Shown in pieces: positions 25,034-35,230 of a stretch of 64,000 nt of DNA. Under the pieces are notes generated by a model, which worked only from the letters and a program-made list of their open reading frames with translations, was not told where the DNA came from and made no database searches. Position 1 is the stretch's first letter; each line of letters starts with the position of its first letter. Where the stretch lies: NCBI GenBank assembly GCA_025594325.1, contig JANHCV010000006.1:930001-994000 (forward strand). The letters run 5' to 3'. This DNA is from Blastocladiella emersonii ATCC 22665. Taxonomy: Eukaryota; Blastocladiomycota; Blastocladiomycetes; Blastocladiales; Blastocladiaceae. The translations under genes were made by a program, and so were the position numbers.

Positions 25034-26562
25034 ATGCCCGACGGCAAGCAGCCACCGCGCGCCCCCGTCGAGGACGACGACATCCCGCGCACCTCGTCCA
25101 CCGCCTCCATCCCGCGGTCCCTGCCGCACCTCATGTCGTTCCGCCGCACACCCAAGCCGGCGCACCCGGCCGACCACGACCACGACCCATTAGCCGCGTC
25201 GCATACCCTCGACGCCGACGATGTCTACCTCGACGAGGAGGACTCGGACGACGCCGTGTGCGCGCCGAGCCAGGAGCGTCAACAGCTCAAGTACCTCCTG
25301 TACGTTGATCTTGTCTGGTCCTGCTACGCTCCTCGATCATTCTGACCCGCTCGTCTCTCCCCTGTCCCCAGATGTGGTGCCGTTGCTGGAGGTACGGATC
25401 CGTCGCGCCCTCCTCCCCGCGACTGTCACGTCGTCGCGAACCCCCTTCCGCGCGACCGAGACCGACTAACACTCGCTCTACTCTCCGCGTAGCCGTCTCG
25501 CGAACCTGCACCGCGCCGCTCGACCGCCTCAAGGTGCTACTGCAGACGCAGACCTCGGCGCCGGGCGCCGCCGTCGCCGCGCCGTCCTTCCGCACCTCCA
25601 TGACGCACCTGCGCCACGCGTCCACCGCCATCTACCAGGACGGCGGCATCCGCTCCTTCTGGCGCGGCAACGGCATGAACTGCGTCAAGATCGTGCCCGA
25701 GTCCGCCATCAAGTTCTACGTGTTCGAGCAGTCCAAGCGCCTCGTCGCCACCATGCAGGGCTGGGACCCCGACGACCCGGAAACCAACATTGGCGTCCAC
25801 GGCCGCTTCGTTGCCGGCGGGCTCGGTGGCCTGTGCTCGCAGTTCTCCATCTACCCGATCGAGACACTCAAGACCCGCGTCATGGCCGCGACCCAGGCCC
25901 GTGCCGCTGCCGCCGCGGCTGCGGCTAACGCGCAGTCGGCTGCTGCTGATATCGCTGCTGCTGCGGCCGCCGCCGTGCCAAAACCCCGCGCCGGCCTCTC
26001 GCCCGCTGCTGCCGCCGCCGCGGCACCGCACCTCCGCCCCTACTCGACGTTCGCCGCCTCCGCTGCCGCGCCGGCCGCGCCACCAAATCCGCAGAACCTG
26101 ATCATGCACACGGCGCGCGACATGTGGCGCGAGGGCGGGTGGCGCGCCTTCTTCCGGGGTCTGGGCCCGTCGCTGATCGGCATCGTGCCGTACGCGGGCA
26201 TCGACCTGGCCATCTACGAGACGCTCAAGGGGACGTACGGGCGGATGCACGCGGACCCGGTGACGGGCGACCTGCCGACGCCGCCCGTCATGTACCTGCT
26301 GGTCATGGGGACGATTAGTGGGAGCGTGGGCGCGACCGCCGTGTACCCGCTGTCGCTGATCCGCACGCGGCTGCAGGCGCAGGGGACGCCGGGCCACCCG
26401 GAGCGGTACGCGAGCGCCATGGACGCGGTGCGCAAGGCGTACGCGCGCGAGGGAGCCCGCGGGTTCTACAAGGGACTCGCGCCCACGCTCATCAAGGTGA
26501 TCCCCGCCGCTAGCATCTCGTACGTGTGCTACGAGGGGATGAAGTCGCTTGTCGGGTTGTGA
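25034..26562 (+). CDS. Mitochondrial carrier, SCaMC (ATP-Mg/Pi) type, without EF-hands
   Basis: Three exons, 25034-25299, a 20-nt microexon 25372-25391 and 25493-26562, with introns of 72 and 101 nt, give 451 aa. Splicing restores CGAVAGAVSRTCTAPLDRLK, the classic start of repeat 1. Three carrier signatures follow: PLDRLK (104-109), PIETLK (about 216) and PLSLIR (about 381). The variant PxSxxR in repeat 3, SQFSIYPIETLKTR and the ending GLAPTLIKVIPAASISYVCYE match SCaMC proteins, which exchange ATP-Mg for phosphate across the inner membrane. The N-terminal 88 residues are acidic and disordered, not calcium-binding EF-hands. About 75 Ala/Pro-rich residues are inserted in the matrix loop of repeat 2. 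The intron-B branch site GACTAAC is clear. Confidence 0.9.
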
Positions 26563-26765
26563 CGCGGTTCTCGTTCGCAGCGGTTTTGTGTGTTCCTTCC
26601 CCTCCTTTCGTTTTGGTCGTGTTCCTCTTCCTCTCCGTAGTACGTTTTGCCTCTCTACAACAACTCCTTCATTCATTCTCATTCTACTTGCCCCAACCCC
26701 ACCACCCTACTCCTTGCTGTCGCATCTAAGCACGCAGAATACATTTCATGATACACTCGCACCCA

Positions 26766-27947
26766 TCACGCGTCCGCGTCCGCCTTGCACGCCGCGTCAA
26801 TCTCCTCCTGCGACTTGCCCACGAACCGGTTGCGGTCGAACCACACGTCGAGGTCAAGCTCCTCGAACCCGACGACGCCCGCGTCGCGCATCGCGCCGAG
26901 CTGCTCGGGCCGGTGGAGCATCGCGAGGACGAACTCGGCCGCATCGACGAGCCGCGGGCCGGGCCGGTTAAAGTGGTGGTTCCCATCGACGAGCATGACG
27001 CGCTTAGGCCGCGGGCTGAGTTGCCACCACCACGCGTCGTCGCGCGCGAGCACGATGCGCAGCTCGCGCTTGGTCGTCGGGATATCGAGCCCGCACGGCG
27101 CGATCAGGAGGACCTCGGGCCGCGAGGCCACCAGCGTCTCGGTTGGGATCCGGAACGATTTCGTGTAGGGCGACGCGCCGTACGCCCACTGGTCCCACCC
27201 GGCGACCACGTCGGGCATGTCGTTGGCGTCGCGCAGAATCGTGTTGAGCGGGTGGTACCCGCCCGCGAGCTCGATGAGTTGCGGGGTCCAGTGCCCGCCG
27301 AAGAAGATCGGGTCGACCCACTCGATCATGGCCACGTTCGGCCGCGTCGTGACGTGCGCCTTGGTCCAGTCCTCGATGGCGCGCAGCCGCGCGAGCAGGC
27401 CGTTGTACACCTCGCGCGCCGCGGCGTCCTGCCCGACGGCGCGGCCCACGTCCAGCACGTTCTGCAGCACGTCGTGCAGGCTGTTCGGGTTGAGCGTCAG
27501 CACCGTGGGTCGCGGGTGCATCGTCGCCGCGACGCGCTCGACCGTCTGCAGGTCGATCGCGCACACCTGACAGATGTCCTGCGTCAGCCAGAGGTCCGGG
27601 CGCAGCGACTTGATCGTCTCGATCTCGAGGTTGTACAGCGAGTTGCCCTGCGACAGCGCCTCGCTCACCTGCTTGTCGACGTCGGCCGACGTCGTGAAGT
27701 GCGTCTTCTGCGACGTCAGGATCGGCCGGTCCGCGACCGTTTTCGGGAAGTCGCACTCGTGCGAACGACCGACGAGCAGCGACGCGCCTGTCGGCAGCAG
27801 GCACAGGATCTCGGTCGCTACAACGGCGTGTCGAGGTCAGCGATCGCATTCGGGGTTGCGCCGCGTGTGCGTGTGCGTACCCGACGGAAGGACCGAGATG
27901 ATGCGCTTCGGCGGGAAGATGGCGCCCGAAGTCGACGACATGTTCAT
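26766..27947 (-). CDS. BtuF-like cobalamin-binding (periplasmic-binding-protein fold) protein
   Basis: Two exons (27947-27881, 27817-26766) and a 63-nt intron (GTACGC..GTTGTAG) give 372 aa. Splicing joins RIISVLPS to ATEILCLL, restoring the signature RIISVLPSATEI of the BtuF/FecB-type cobalamin-binding family, followed by VGRSHECDFP. Later blocks LRPDLWLTQDICQVCAID, VAMIEWVDPIFFGGHWTPQLIELAGG and RPEVLLIAPCGLDI also match. In bacteria these proteins deliver vitamin B12 to an ABC importer. Here there is no signal peptide or lipobox (the protein starts MNMSSTSG), so it is probably intracellular. The intron shows it is a host gene, not contamination. A TGCAACG element (27955-27961) sits 7 nt before the start. 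Ligand and role are inferred from family only; bacterial ancestry is likely. Confidence 0.88.
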
Positions 27948-27954
27948 GCGAATA

Positions 27955-27961
27955 CGTTGCA
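27955..27961 (-). promoter_or_regulatory. TGCAACG start-proximal motif
   Basis: On the minus strand, TGCAACG within CTCGCTGCAACGTATTCGC, 7 nt before the BtuF-like ATG. The same element precedes several other starts in this window (see findings). Confidence 0.35.
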
Positions 27962-28836
27962 GCGAGTGCGGTCTACGGCCGACGTCCAATGCAGCGCGAA
28001 GGAGGGAGAGCGGGCGAGACATTGCGAATCGGCAGGGAGAGAGGCATCGGGCGAGCTCGGGTCCCTGCCTTGAGTGTGGCGGCCCCCAAAACGCGTGAGC
28101 GCGGATCAAGGCCAGGATCAAACGCGTCGCGACGAAGCACGGCCAGCAATCAATCAAGACGCATCTCAGTCCGCTCTGACATTCATCGACCTGCGTGCTT
28201 TGAGTCCGCTCCCGTGCGGACGCGCGGAACCTGTGGACGTCGCCCATCCATCTGCGCGCACTCATCGCCATCGTCACCAACCTCGGGCGCCGCCGCCGCC
28301 ACTCACAGGCGCGGAAGGTGGATATTAGTAGGCGCCAACGACCGCCGCCATGGCGTCGTTCACAAGCAGCTCCCAAGGTCGGTCGTAAGGGAAAATTCGC
28401 GCGGCTGTGCGGACCGTGTCCTCCTCACGGCCGCGACCTTGCGACGCGATGAGTCCGCGCGATGCGATGTGATGTAAGCGGGGTCGGCATGGCGCCATCG
28501 CATTTCAACCAGTGCGGCCCGAGCACCCGCGGCTGGGGGCCGAGATGGTCATAGGGCACTGGGACGAAGGATCCGATGACCCCGAGTGTGCGGTCGCGCG
28601 ATCGTGTGGCGCAATGGCGCAACCGCATGGCTGCGCCACCTGCATCTGCGGAAGCTGACGCCATGCTCCGTGTGAGCGCTGAGACAATCTTGCTTGTCCC
28701 ATCCGGCCCCCGCGAGAACGGGTGGGAAGTCGCCGAGGGCCGAGGTCGCTAACTTGCTATTGCGCCATACAGCTCGCGGGCCGTATCTCGAACCTCGCGC
28801 TGGGATCACAGAGCGGAGAGGGCGAGAGCGGATCCG

Positions 28837-28842
28837 TATAAA
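28837..28842 (+). promoter_or_regulatory. TATA box of the permease gene
   Basis: TATAAA 85 nt before the permease ATG, within CCGTATAAAGTCAGC; a start of transcription about 30 nt downstream would leave a roughly 60-nt leader. It is one of the few clear TATA boxes in the window. Confidence 0.55.
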
Positions 28843-28926
28843 GTCAGCAGCGCCCCCGCGTCCTCGACTCGGTTCTAGCACCCATCCTTCCACCACCTTG
28901 CTCCGATCTACGCAGCCAATACCACC

Positions 28927-30544
28927 ATGGGATCGACATTGCTCAACAAGTTCCTCATCAAGAAGAGTGTGGAGAACATCCAGCACGAGGCCGAGAACAA
29001 CGGGCTCAAGCGCTCGCTGACCGCGCTCGACCTCACCATCGTCGGCGTCGGCGACATTATCGGCGCCGGCATCTTCGTCATCACGGGCACGGCCGCCGCC
29101 AACTACGCCGGCCCCGCCGTCATCCTGTCGTTCCTCTTCTCGGCCATCGCCTGCGCGTTCGCTGGTCTCTCCTACGCCGAGCTCGCCAGTCTGCTCCCCG
29201 TGTCCGGCTCGGCCTACACGTACGCCGCCGCGACGCTCGGTGAGCTGCCCGCGCATGTCGTCGGCTGGGACCTCATGCTCGAGTACCTCGTCGGATCGGC
29301 ACTCGTCGCGCAGGGCTGGACGGCCTACCTGCTCAAACTGCTCAAGAACTTTGACGTGACCCTCGACCCGTCGTGGACCAGCACCCCGTACGAGTGGAGC
29401 GACGTCGACGGATTCGTCCCCGGTGCCGGCTACATCAACTTGCCCGCCCTCCTCATCGTGTTCCTCGTTACGGGCGTCCTGATCCTCGGCGCCAAGCAGT
29501 CGGCCGGTTTCGCGGGCGTGTTCGTGGCCATCAAGCTCGCCGTGATCCTGCTCTTCCTCTTCGCCACCGTCGGCTACGTCGAGCCCAAGAACTGGTCGCC
29601 CTTCATCGTCACGCCCACCGAGGAGGACATTGCCAAGGGCCACAACTTCGGCTGGGGCGGCATCTTCAAGGCCTCGTTCAACATCTTCTTCTCGTACATC
29701 GGCTTCGACGCCGTCTCGACCACCGCCGGCGAGGCCAAGAACCCGGCCCGTGACCTCCCGATCGGCATCCTCGGCTCGCTCACCATCTGCACCCTTCTCT
29801 ACATCCTCGTCGCCCTCACGCTCACCGGTATCGCGCCCTACCGCACCCTCGCTGGCGGCGCGCCCCTCGCGACGGCGGTGACGGCTCTCGGCATGAAGTG
29901 GCTCTCGATCTTCGTCAGCATCGGCGCTCTCGCTGGTCTCACCTCTGTGCTGGTCGTCGCGCTCATGTCGCAGCCCCGTGTCTTCTACTCGATGGCCACC
30001 GACGGTCTGCTGCCGCCCATCTTCGCCAAGCTGCACCCCACGTTCAAGACGCCCGTGTTCCCGCTCCTGCTCAACGGTGTGCTCGTCGGTCTCTCGGCTG
30101 CGTTCCTCCCCATCGACGTCCTTGGCTCGTACGTGTCACATCACTTGTCACCTCGACTCAACACTCGCCCCCATCACCTCGCTGCTCAAATCAGCTCACT
30201 AACCACGCAATATCACCAACAACAGCGCAACATCTTCGGGCACCCTCTGGGCCTTCATGATGGTTTGCACCGCCGTCGGTGTGCTCCGTTTCACGCGTCC
30301 CGACATCGAGCGGCCGTTCCGCGTGCCCGGCGGCCCGATCCTGATCCCCGGCCTCGGCGTGCTCAGCTGCGGGTTCCTCCTCATCTCGGGCGGCCGTGAC
30401 GGTCTGATCCGTCTCTTCGGCTGGATGGCGATCGGCCTCGTTGTTTACTTTGTCTACGGTCACCGCCACTCGAAGTACGCCGAGCACGCCAGCCGCGAGC
30501 CCGCACCTGTGCTCAAGGCGGCCGACGCCAAGCTCGAGGCCTAA
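28927..30544 (+). CDS. APC-superfamily amino-acid permease, CAT/YfnA type
   Basis: Two exons, 28927-30128 and 30226-30544, with a 97-nt intron containing a CACTAAC branch site, give 506 aa. The N-terminus LKRSLTALDLTIVGVGDIIGAGIFV is the helix-1 signature of cationic amino-acid transporters, followed by PVSGSAYTYAAATLGE and FFSYIGFDAVSTTAGEAKNPARDLP; about 12 hydrophobic segments are evident. The spliced end carries RPDIERPFRVPGGPILIPGLG, typical of CAT/YfnA proteins. The size (about 500 aa, 12 helices) resembles bacterial YfnA more than 14-helix animal CATs, and fungal YAT permeases lack these signatures. It likely imports amino acids at the plasma membrane; specificity cannot be read from sequence. 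A TATA box is at 28837-28842. Confidence 0.9.
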
Positions 30545-30744
30545 GCCTTCGCTTCAATCAGTTTTGTGTTTTGTTCTTCACCGTCACATTGACAACCCAT
30601 CGCGCGTGTACATATAAATCGAAATCGTGCTGATCAAAGTTTCCATCATGATCACGTGAGTGGCGCAGCGCGTCCATCGAGGTGCTTCGTCGGAGTAGGA
30701 AGGTGCCCATCGGCGCAATCAAGCAGTGAGTTGCAGAAAAGAAC

Positions 30745-30855
30745 CAAGTCTATGACCTACGAGCTTCCCTTGGGCTCGCAGCTGATTGTACAGCCTGTGA
30801 TCGGTTCCTGCGTTTGTCTGCTTACCGCTAGCGCTGTCGCGGCCGCACCGAGATT
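30745..30855 (+). pseudogene. Relic of the 3' membrane segment of the neighbouring orphan membrane-protein family
   Basis: The translated stretch SMTYELPLGSQLIVQPVIGS aligns closely with VKTYELPAGPQMFVQTVIGV, which immediately precedes and begins the last membrane segment of the intact gene at 32767-35070, and DNA similarity is visible over roughly 100 nt (compare 34567-34677). Upstream and downstream the similarity stops and no full frame exists. I read it as a truncated duplicate of the neighbouring gene or of another family member. Confidence 0.6.
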
Positions 30856-31429
30856 CCGAAATTCCACTGCCGAACGAACGAGACGACGCGTTGCTCTCCG
30901 TCATTTACAGCGTTGTCTTTAGCTGGACGCCCCAGCTAGGCGCGGACGGCGCAGCAGCGCGGCGCGTACTGACAGCGGCGGTGGCGGCCTTGGTCAAGTT
31001 CTTGGGCGAGAAGGTGGCGCCGACAACGATGCGGTCGCGGCTGTCGCCGGCGGGCATGGTGGCGCGCTGCGCGGGTGACGAGCGGGCAGTGGATGCAGTT
31101 GTGCGAGTAGTGGGGCGAACCCGCCGACGGCAGGTGAAGATTTGACCAGGCGTGCGACTACGTACGCGGCCATTCTTGGTTTTCCCTCGCAACTTCCATG
31201 CAGTACGCTACCTTGCGTTCAAGGCTAAGCAGTTACACATCAATCAGTGTGGGCCCAGCAAATGCATGTCATCCCTCCTTAACTGGCTCAGAACGAGATT
31301 ATTGCGCCGCTCCTCGTGATTATATGCGTCGCTCCTCGTGACTAAATGCATGCTCTCGCCTCCCAGGACAAGGTGTTGTCGTCCAGATGACCAGGTGCGC
31401 TAAGAGTCTCCCTCAAAAGTAGGAGCCTC

Positions 31430-31906
31430 ATGATATCAACTCAAACCTTGATAAAAACAGATGGGATCAGCAGTCTCGAGCGAGTCCTTGTTTCTAGCAC
31501 GCGACGCTCAACCTTGAGGACAACCGAGGAGCCAGGTCTCGATGAGGGTGCACGCGCCGTTGTCCGCTTCAGCCTCGAAAACAAGACCGTCTTTGTCCGA
31601 CGCACAATAAGAAGTTGCGAGCAGTATCTCAACATTTTCGGACACAGGTACTCCGTTCCGAACCTTCGGCTCGTCCTTCATGAAACTGCAGTCACCCGCA
31701 TGCGGATTAACCACAAGCTCGGCCAGGTCGATGGGCTCTCACTCGCGTTTTTGCATGTATACGACAGCGAGCCTGACCTGACTTTCACTGGAGGTGTCCG
31801 GCGCCTTGCTGCGCTTTACTCTCAATACTTGGCACTAAGTCAAGAAATTTGGGAACTTGAAGTGCTTTGCCGAGCTGTGAGGGAACGAATTCACGCGGAC
31901 GCTTGA
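31430..31906 (+). CDS. Possible orphan ORF, 158 aa
   Basis: An ATG-to-stop frame of 158 codons. It is mixed charged/hydrophobic and not Arg-rich like the shadows, but codon third positions are less GC-biased than in confident genes. No family is recognised, the opposite strand also has fairly long frames, and no introns are evident. It could be a gene fragment or chance. Confidence 0.25.
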   Translation: MISTQTLIKTDGISSLERVLVSSTRRSTLRTTEEPGLDEGARAVVRFSLENKTVFVRRTIRSCEQYLNIFGHRYSVPNLRLVLHETAVTRMRINHKLGQVDGLSLAFLHVYDSEPDLTFTGGVRRLAALYSQYLALSQEIWELEVLCRAVRERIHADA

Positions 31907-32766
31907 AACCATTAGGCATATTCAGCGCACGATCCTTTCGCGCGTCGTTTGCTTCGACCCGCACACGCACACCGACAATCGAATGTCCAGTGTCAGCTCT
32001 AAATATCCGTGATTCTTTTTTGGTTCGCCTCCTAATCCATAAACGACACTGCGTTCCAGCTTTCTTCTCGCGAGCTTTTCCTCCCCTCCTCCCCCTCCTC
32101 CGTCATCTTGGATGTAGATACATGTAGTGCGTTTCTTGTCGCCCATAAGTGATATCGCTGCCACGGGTATTGAAATCGGCTGAGTCGCAACCACTGGTCG
32201 ATCTCACGGAGCAAACCGTTGCGTTGCAGTAGCGTCGGACGACCAGACGCTGCATTTATGGTGCAGCCGTCAACTTGCAGCGACGTCGGCTAGAAGGCTT
32301 GGGCGCACATCTCGAACTCATCTACTTCACGCGACACGCGACGTCGCTGCGGGCTGTTGAGACGCGACTGGATATCATGTGACGTGAGACATGTGGCGCA
32401 GGCGGTCCAGCCAGGCGCGTGGAGCCGAGTTTTCGCTCGCTTTGGATCCCTCACTGCTCTTGCGAGAATGCCCGATGCTAAGCCAATGAATAACCTCCTG
32501 CATTTTTATCACGGGGCCTCATCGAGGTATTTGTCACTTTGAGACATATTCAGGCCGCCTAGAACGTCCATGGCGAGAGGCGACACCGGAGCTGTGAGGC
32601 ACCGGAATCGCTCAGCCGCACCCCGATCATCAAAATTTTTGACAGGTTTGCGGTCTGGGCGCCAAGCTGCTCGATCGAGGCACCCCCATTCTTGGACCCT
32701 TCGTCCCTCGCTCTCACTCTGACCGTACCAGTTGTCTTTGGCCACATGAAAGCTAATGCAATCTAA

Positions 32767-35070
32767 ATGTCGTCGCTCTTGTACCTCGGCCTGACCGAGT
32801 TCACCTTGTGGTCCACGGCGACCCGCCTCGTCGCGGCGAGCGTCCTCGTCACGCTCGTCCACCGCGCGCTCTTTGCCCACCGTCCAGCGCTCCCGCTCGT
32901 CATGTCACTCTCGCTTCCCGCTGGGCTGACCGCCGGAGCCCGTCGCGCCTACGCCCAGGCCCGCTCCGGCCAGACAGCCCAGGTTTTCCTGGTCCTCGCC
33001 CTCACGGTCATGGCCGCCACCGCAACGATCGCCGACTTCACGCTTTCCTCGATCTTTGGCTCTCTTCGCGCTGATCGCGAGGCCCGCATCGTGTGGGCGC
33101 GCCCGAGCGATCCGACCAAGCGACCCATGATATCAACTGCTCTTACTGGGCAGCTCGCGTCGCGCGATCTGGTGTACGGCGCGCTCCGCAGCATGATGCC
33201 AGACAACCTCAACCCGGACCGCGACTGGCTGCGCACCGGCGGGTCGCTGGACGAGGTCGATACCACGCTCGCGCTTCTGCACCCTGGACTTTGCGGCCTC
33301 GCGCCGAACAAGCCCTCCCCGTTCGACGTCTCCCGCATGGTGACCGGCAACTCGCGGATCTTGCCCGAATACCTCACGTTTGACCCGCGCGGCGATGTCA
33401 CGGCGGGAACCCAGCAGCTCTTTGTGAATCTCATGCTTGTGCCAACGGATAACGGTACGGCTCAAGTTGACGTGACAACGATTGCGATCCCCGTCCCGAT
33501 CCGGTCCAGCGTCAACTCGGAGGGCCAGTTGCAGGGCTCGACCGACCGTAGCGACGGTGCTCTCGAGCAGCGTCAGTTCAGCTACGGCGTCTCGTCTACC
33601 TCCAACCGGATCACCGCTTACAACATGACGTGCGGGCTCGCGCCCGATGACGTGCGGACCTGGCTCAATGCACGACTTCGCGGCCCCAAGCCAACAGTCG
33701 CGCCCTTTGTTGGTTACGGCAAGTCTGGTGGCAGCGGCTACATCAACCCCAGCACCATGTACTACTCGGACATCAGCAACTACCGCAGCTTTGGTGGCAC
33801 CTTTGGCGGTTTCGCCGCCGGGATGTTGGTTCACACGACGCCAGAGTTGCTCAAGAGCGGCGTGTTCGAAGTTCTCACGTTTGGATCGCAGATGACTGGC
33901 ACCGGCGAGCAACGGCAGACGAGCGTTGCTGTCGCGTCGGACCTTTACTTTAGCTCGAGCAAGGACAATGTCGACATGTCGACGCGGGATACGATCACAG
34001 CTCCAATCGAGCTGCAGTGCTCCAACGCTTCCCGCTCCATGGGCATCTTTAACGCAAACTCTTCCGTCCCAGTCGTCGAGACTCAATCGGGCGATGGAGG
34101 CGGCAGACCTTACTCTGACGTACCCACCGCTCTCTCGACATGCCGCCTCCTCATCCGCGGCGCGCAAAGCAGCATCTTTTCGCAGCGCGTGCCCGCCAAC
34201 GACTCGATGCCGCTGCTCACGTATCTCGCGGGGGCTCAAGTGTGCCGCTCCCAGCTCACCGTCTTCAAGGCTTCACTTACTGGCCCTTACACCGCCCTGC
34301 GCGGTGCTTCGTCGGGCGACGCTATCTCGGATCTCATTGGCACGGTGCGCATCGTCCCTCAGTCCCGCCCGCACTCGGTGCGTTGCATCAACGACGCGGC
34401 AGTCAAGTCGAAGTCGCAGCCGACGCTGTGGACCACGCTGCTCTCGCGCGTCCGCTCCACGGTGTTCAACAGTAACTCGAGCGACGCAGGCGCCGATCTC
34501 GGCGGCGGCTGGGCGACGACGTACCTGACGCCAGCCAACACGGGCGGCTGGGCGCAGCAGGCGCAGGCCGTCAAGACGTACGAACTTCCCGCGGGCCCGC
34601 AGATGTTCGTGCAGACCGTGATCGGCGTGTACGTTTGGGAGCTCATTCTTTCGTTCGCGGCCGCGGCGGCCGTGCTTGTGCTCTCCATGGGATTCGGCTG
34701 GGGCGACCAGCACACTGCACCGCTGGCGCTCATGTACGACTTTGACTACGTGCCGAATGCGGCGCGACCGGACCCGCCCGCCGATTTGCGCCACGGCGTC
34801 GAGGGGATCGACCTGCTCCAGCCGACCAAGCTTGTTGCCGTTGAACTCGCGACGGTCCCGCGCTCGCGCGTGCTTCGTGTCGTTCCCGCTGCGTCGTCCG
34901 AGACCACGCTGCAAGCTGCTCGGTGGGAAGCCGGTGCCGGCGAAGGCGAAATCGTGGCGACCGCGGCGAGCGTGGGCGAGATCCAGCAGGCGCTGCGCGA
35001 GCGCTACCCGCTCAATCGCGAGAACAAGGATGTGGAAGATGGGCTGCTTGGTCAAGATAGCCGTGCCTAA
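32767..35070 (+). CDS. Large orphan membrane protein, three membrane segments
   Basis: An intronless frame of 767 aa with consistent GC-rich third positions. Hydrophobic segments lie at about residues 17-37, 72-92 and 613-646 (the last is long and Ala/Val/Leu-rich). Between the second and third is a Ser/Thr/Gly-rich domain of about 520 residues with several N-glycosylation sequons and a few Cys, presumably extracytoplasmic; the last 120 residues are charged and likely cytosolic. I do not recognise the family. A decayed partial copy 2 kb upstream (30745-30855) shows it belongs to a family that duplicates locally, perhaps lineage-specific. A receptor- or sensor-like role would fit the topology but is not shown. 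It converges on the I-BAR gene. Confidence 0.8.
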   Translation: MSSLLYLGLTEFTLWSTATRLVAASVLVTLVHRALFAHRPALPLVMSLSLPAGLTAGARRAYAQARSGQTAQVFLVLALTVMAATATIADFTLSSIFGSLRADREARIVWARPSDPTKRPMISTALTGQLASRDLVYGALRSMMPDNLNPDRDWLRTGGSLDEVDTTLALLHPGLCGLAPNKPSPFDVSRMVTGNSRILPEYLTFDPRGDVTAGTQQLFVNLMLVPTDNGTAQVDVTTIAIPVPIRSSVNSEGQLQGSTDRSDGALEQRQFSYGVSSTSNRITAYNMTCGLAPDDVRTWLNARLRGPKPTVAPFVGYGKSGGSGYINPSTMYYSDISNYRSFGGTFGGFAAGMLVHTTPELLKSGVFEVLTFGSQMTGTGEQRQTSVAVASDLYFSSSKDNVDMSTRDTITAPIELQCSNASRSMGIFNANSSVPVVETQSGDGGGRPYSDVPTALSTCRLLIRGAQSSIFSQRVPANDSMPLLTYLAGAQVCRSQLTVFKASLTGPYTALRGASSGDAISDLIGTVRIVPQSRPHSVRCINDAAVKSKSQPTLWTTLLSRVRSTVFNSNSSDAGADLGGGWATTYLTPANTGGWAQQAQAVKTYELPAGPQMFVQTVIGVYVWELILSFAAAAAVLVLSMGFGWGDQHTAPLALMYDFDYVPNAARPDPPADLRHGVEGIDLLQPTKLVAVELATVPRSRVLRVVPAASSETTLQAARWEAGAGEGEIVATAASVGEIQQALRERYPLNRENKDVEDGLLGQDSRA

Positions 35071-35230
35071 TAGATAGATGAGAGGTTCCGTCTTAAAAAG
35101 TAAGCTGTGTTTGTACCCGATCAAGCTTGTGATCCATGATCAGTGCCGTGATCTCGCGACGCGACGCGTTGCGCCACACGGCACGAACGACTCAGCCACG
35201 CGCGGTTCGGAGAGAAACACACAGTCAAGT

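Larger units (their letters stand above)
27948..28926. promoter_or_regulatory. Divergent intergenic region, BtuF-like / permease
   Basis: 979 bp between divergent starts. Besides the two core elements listed separately I see no gene; base composition is less GC-rich than in coding DNA. Confidence 0.4.
30545..32766. other. Gene-poor region
   Basis: 2.2 kb of less GC-rich DNA between the permease and the membrane-protein gene. It holds a relic of the latter (separate entry), an imperfect tandem pair of about 22 bp at 31303-31346 (GCGYCGCTCCTCGTGA) and a 158-codon frame (31430-31906) of unknown status. Confidence 0.45.
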
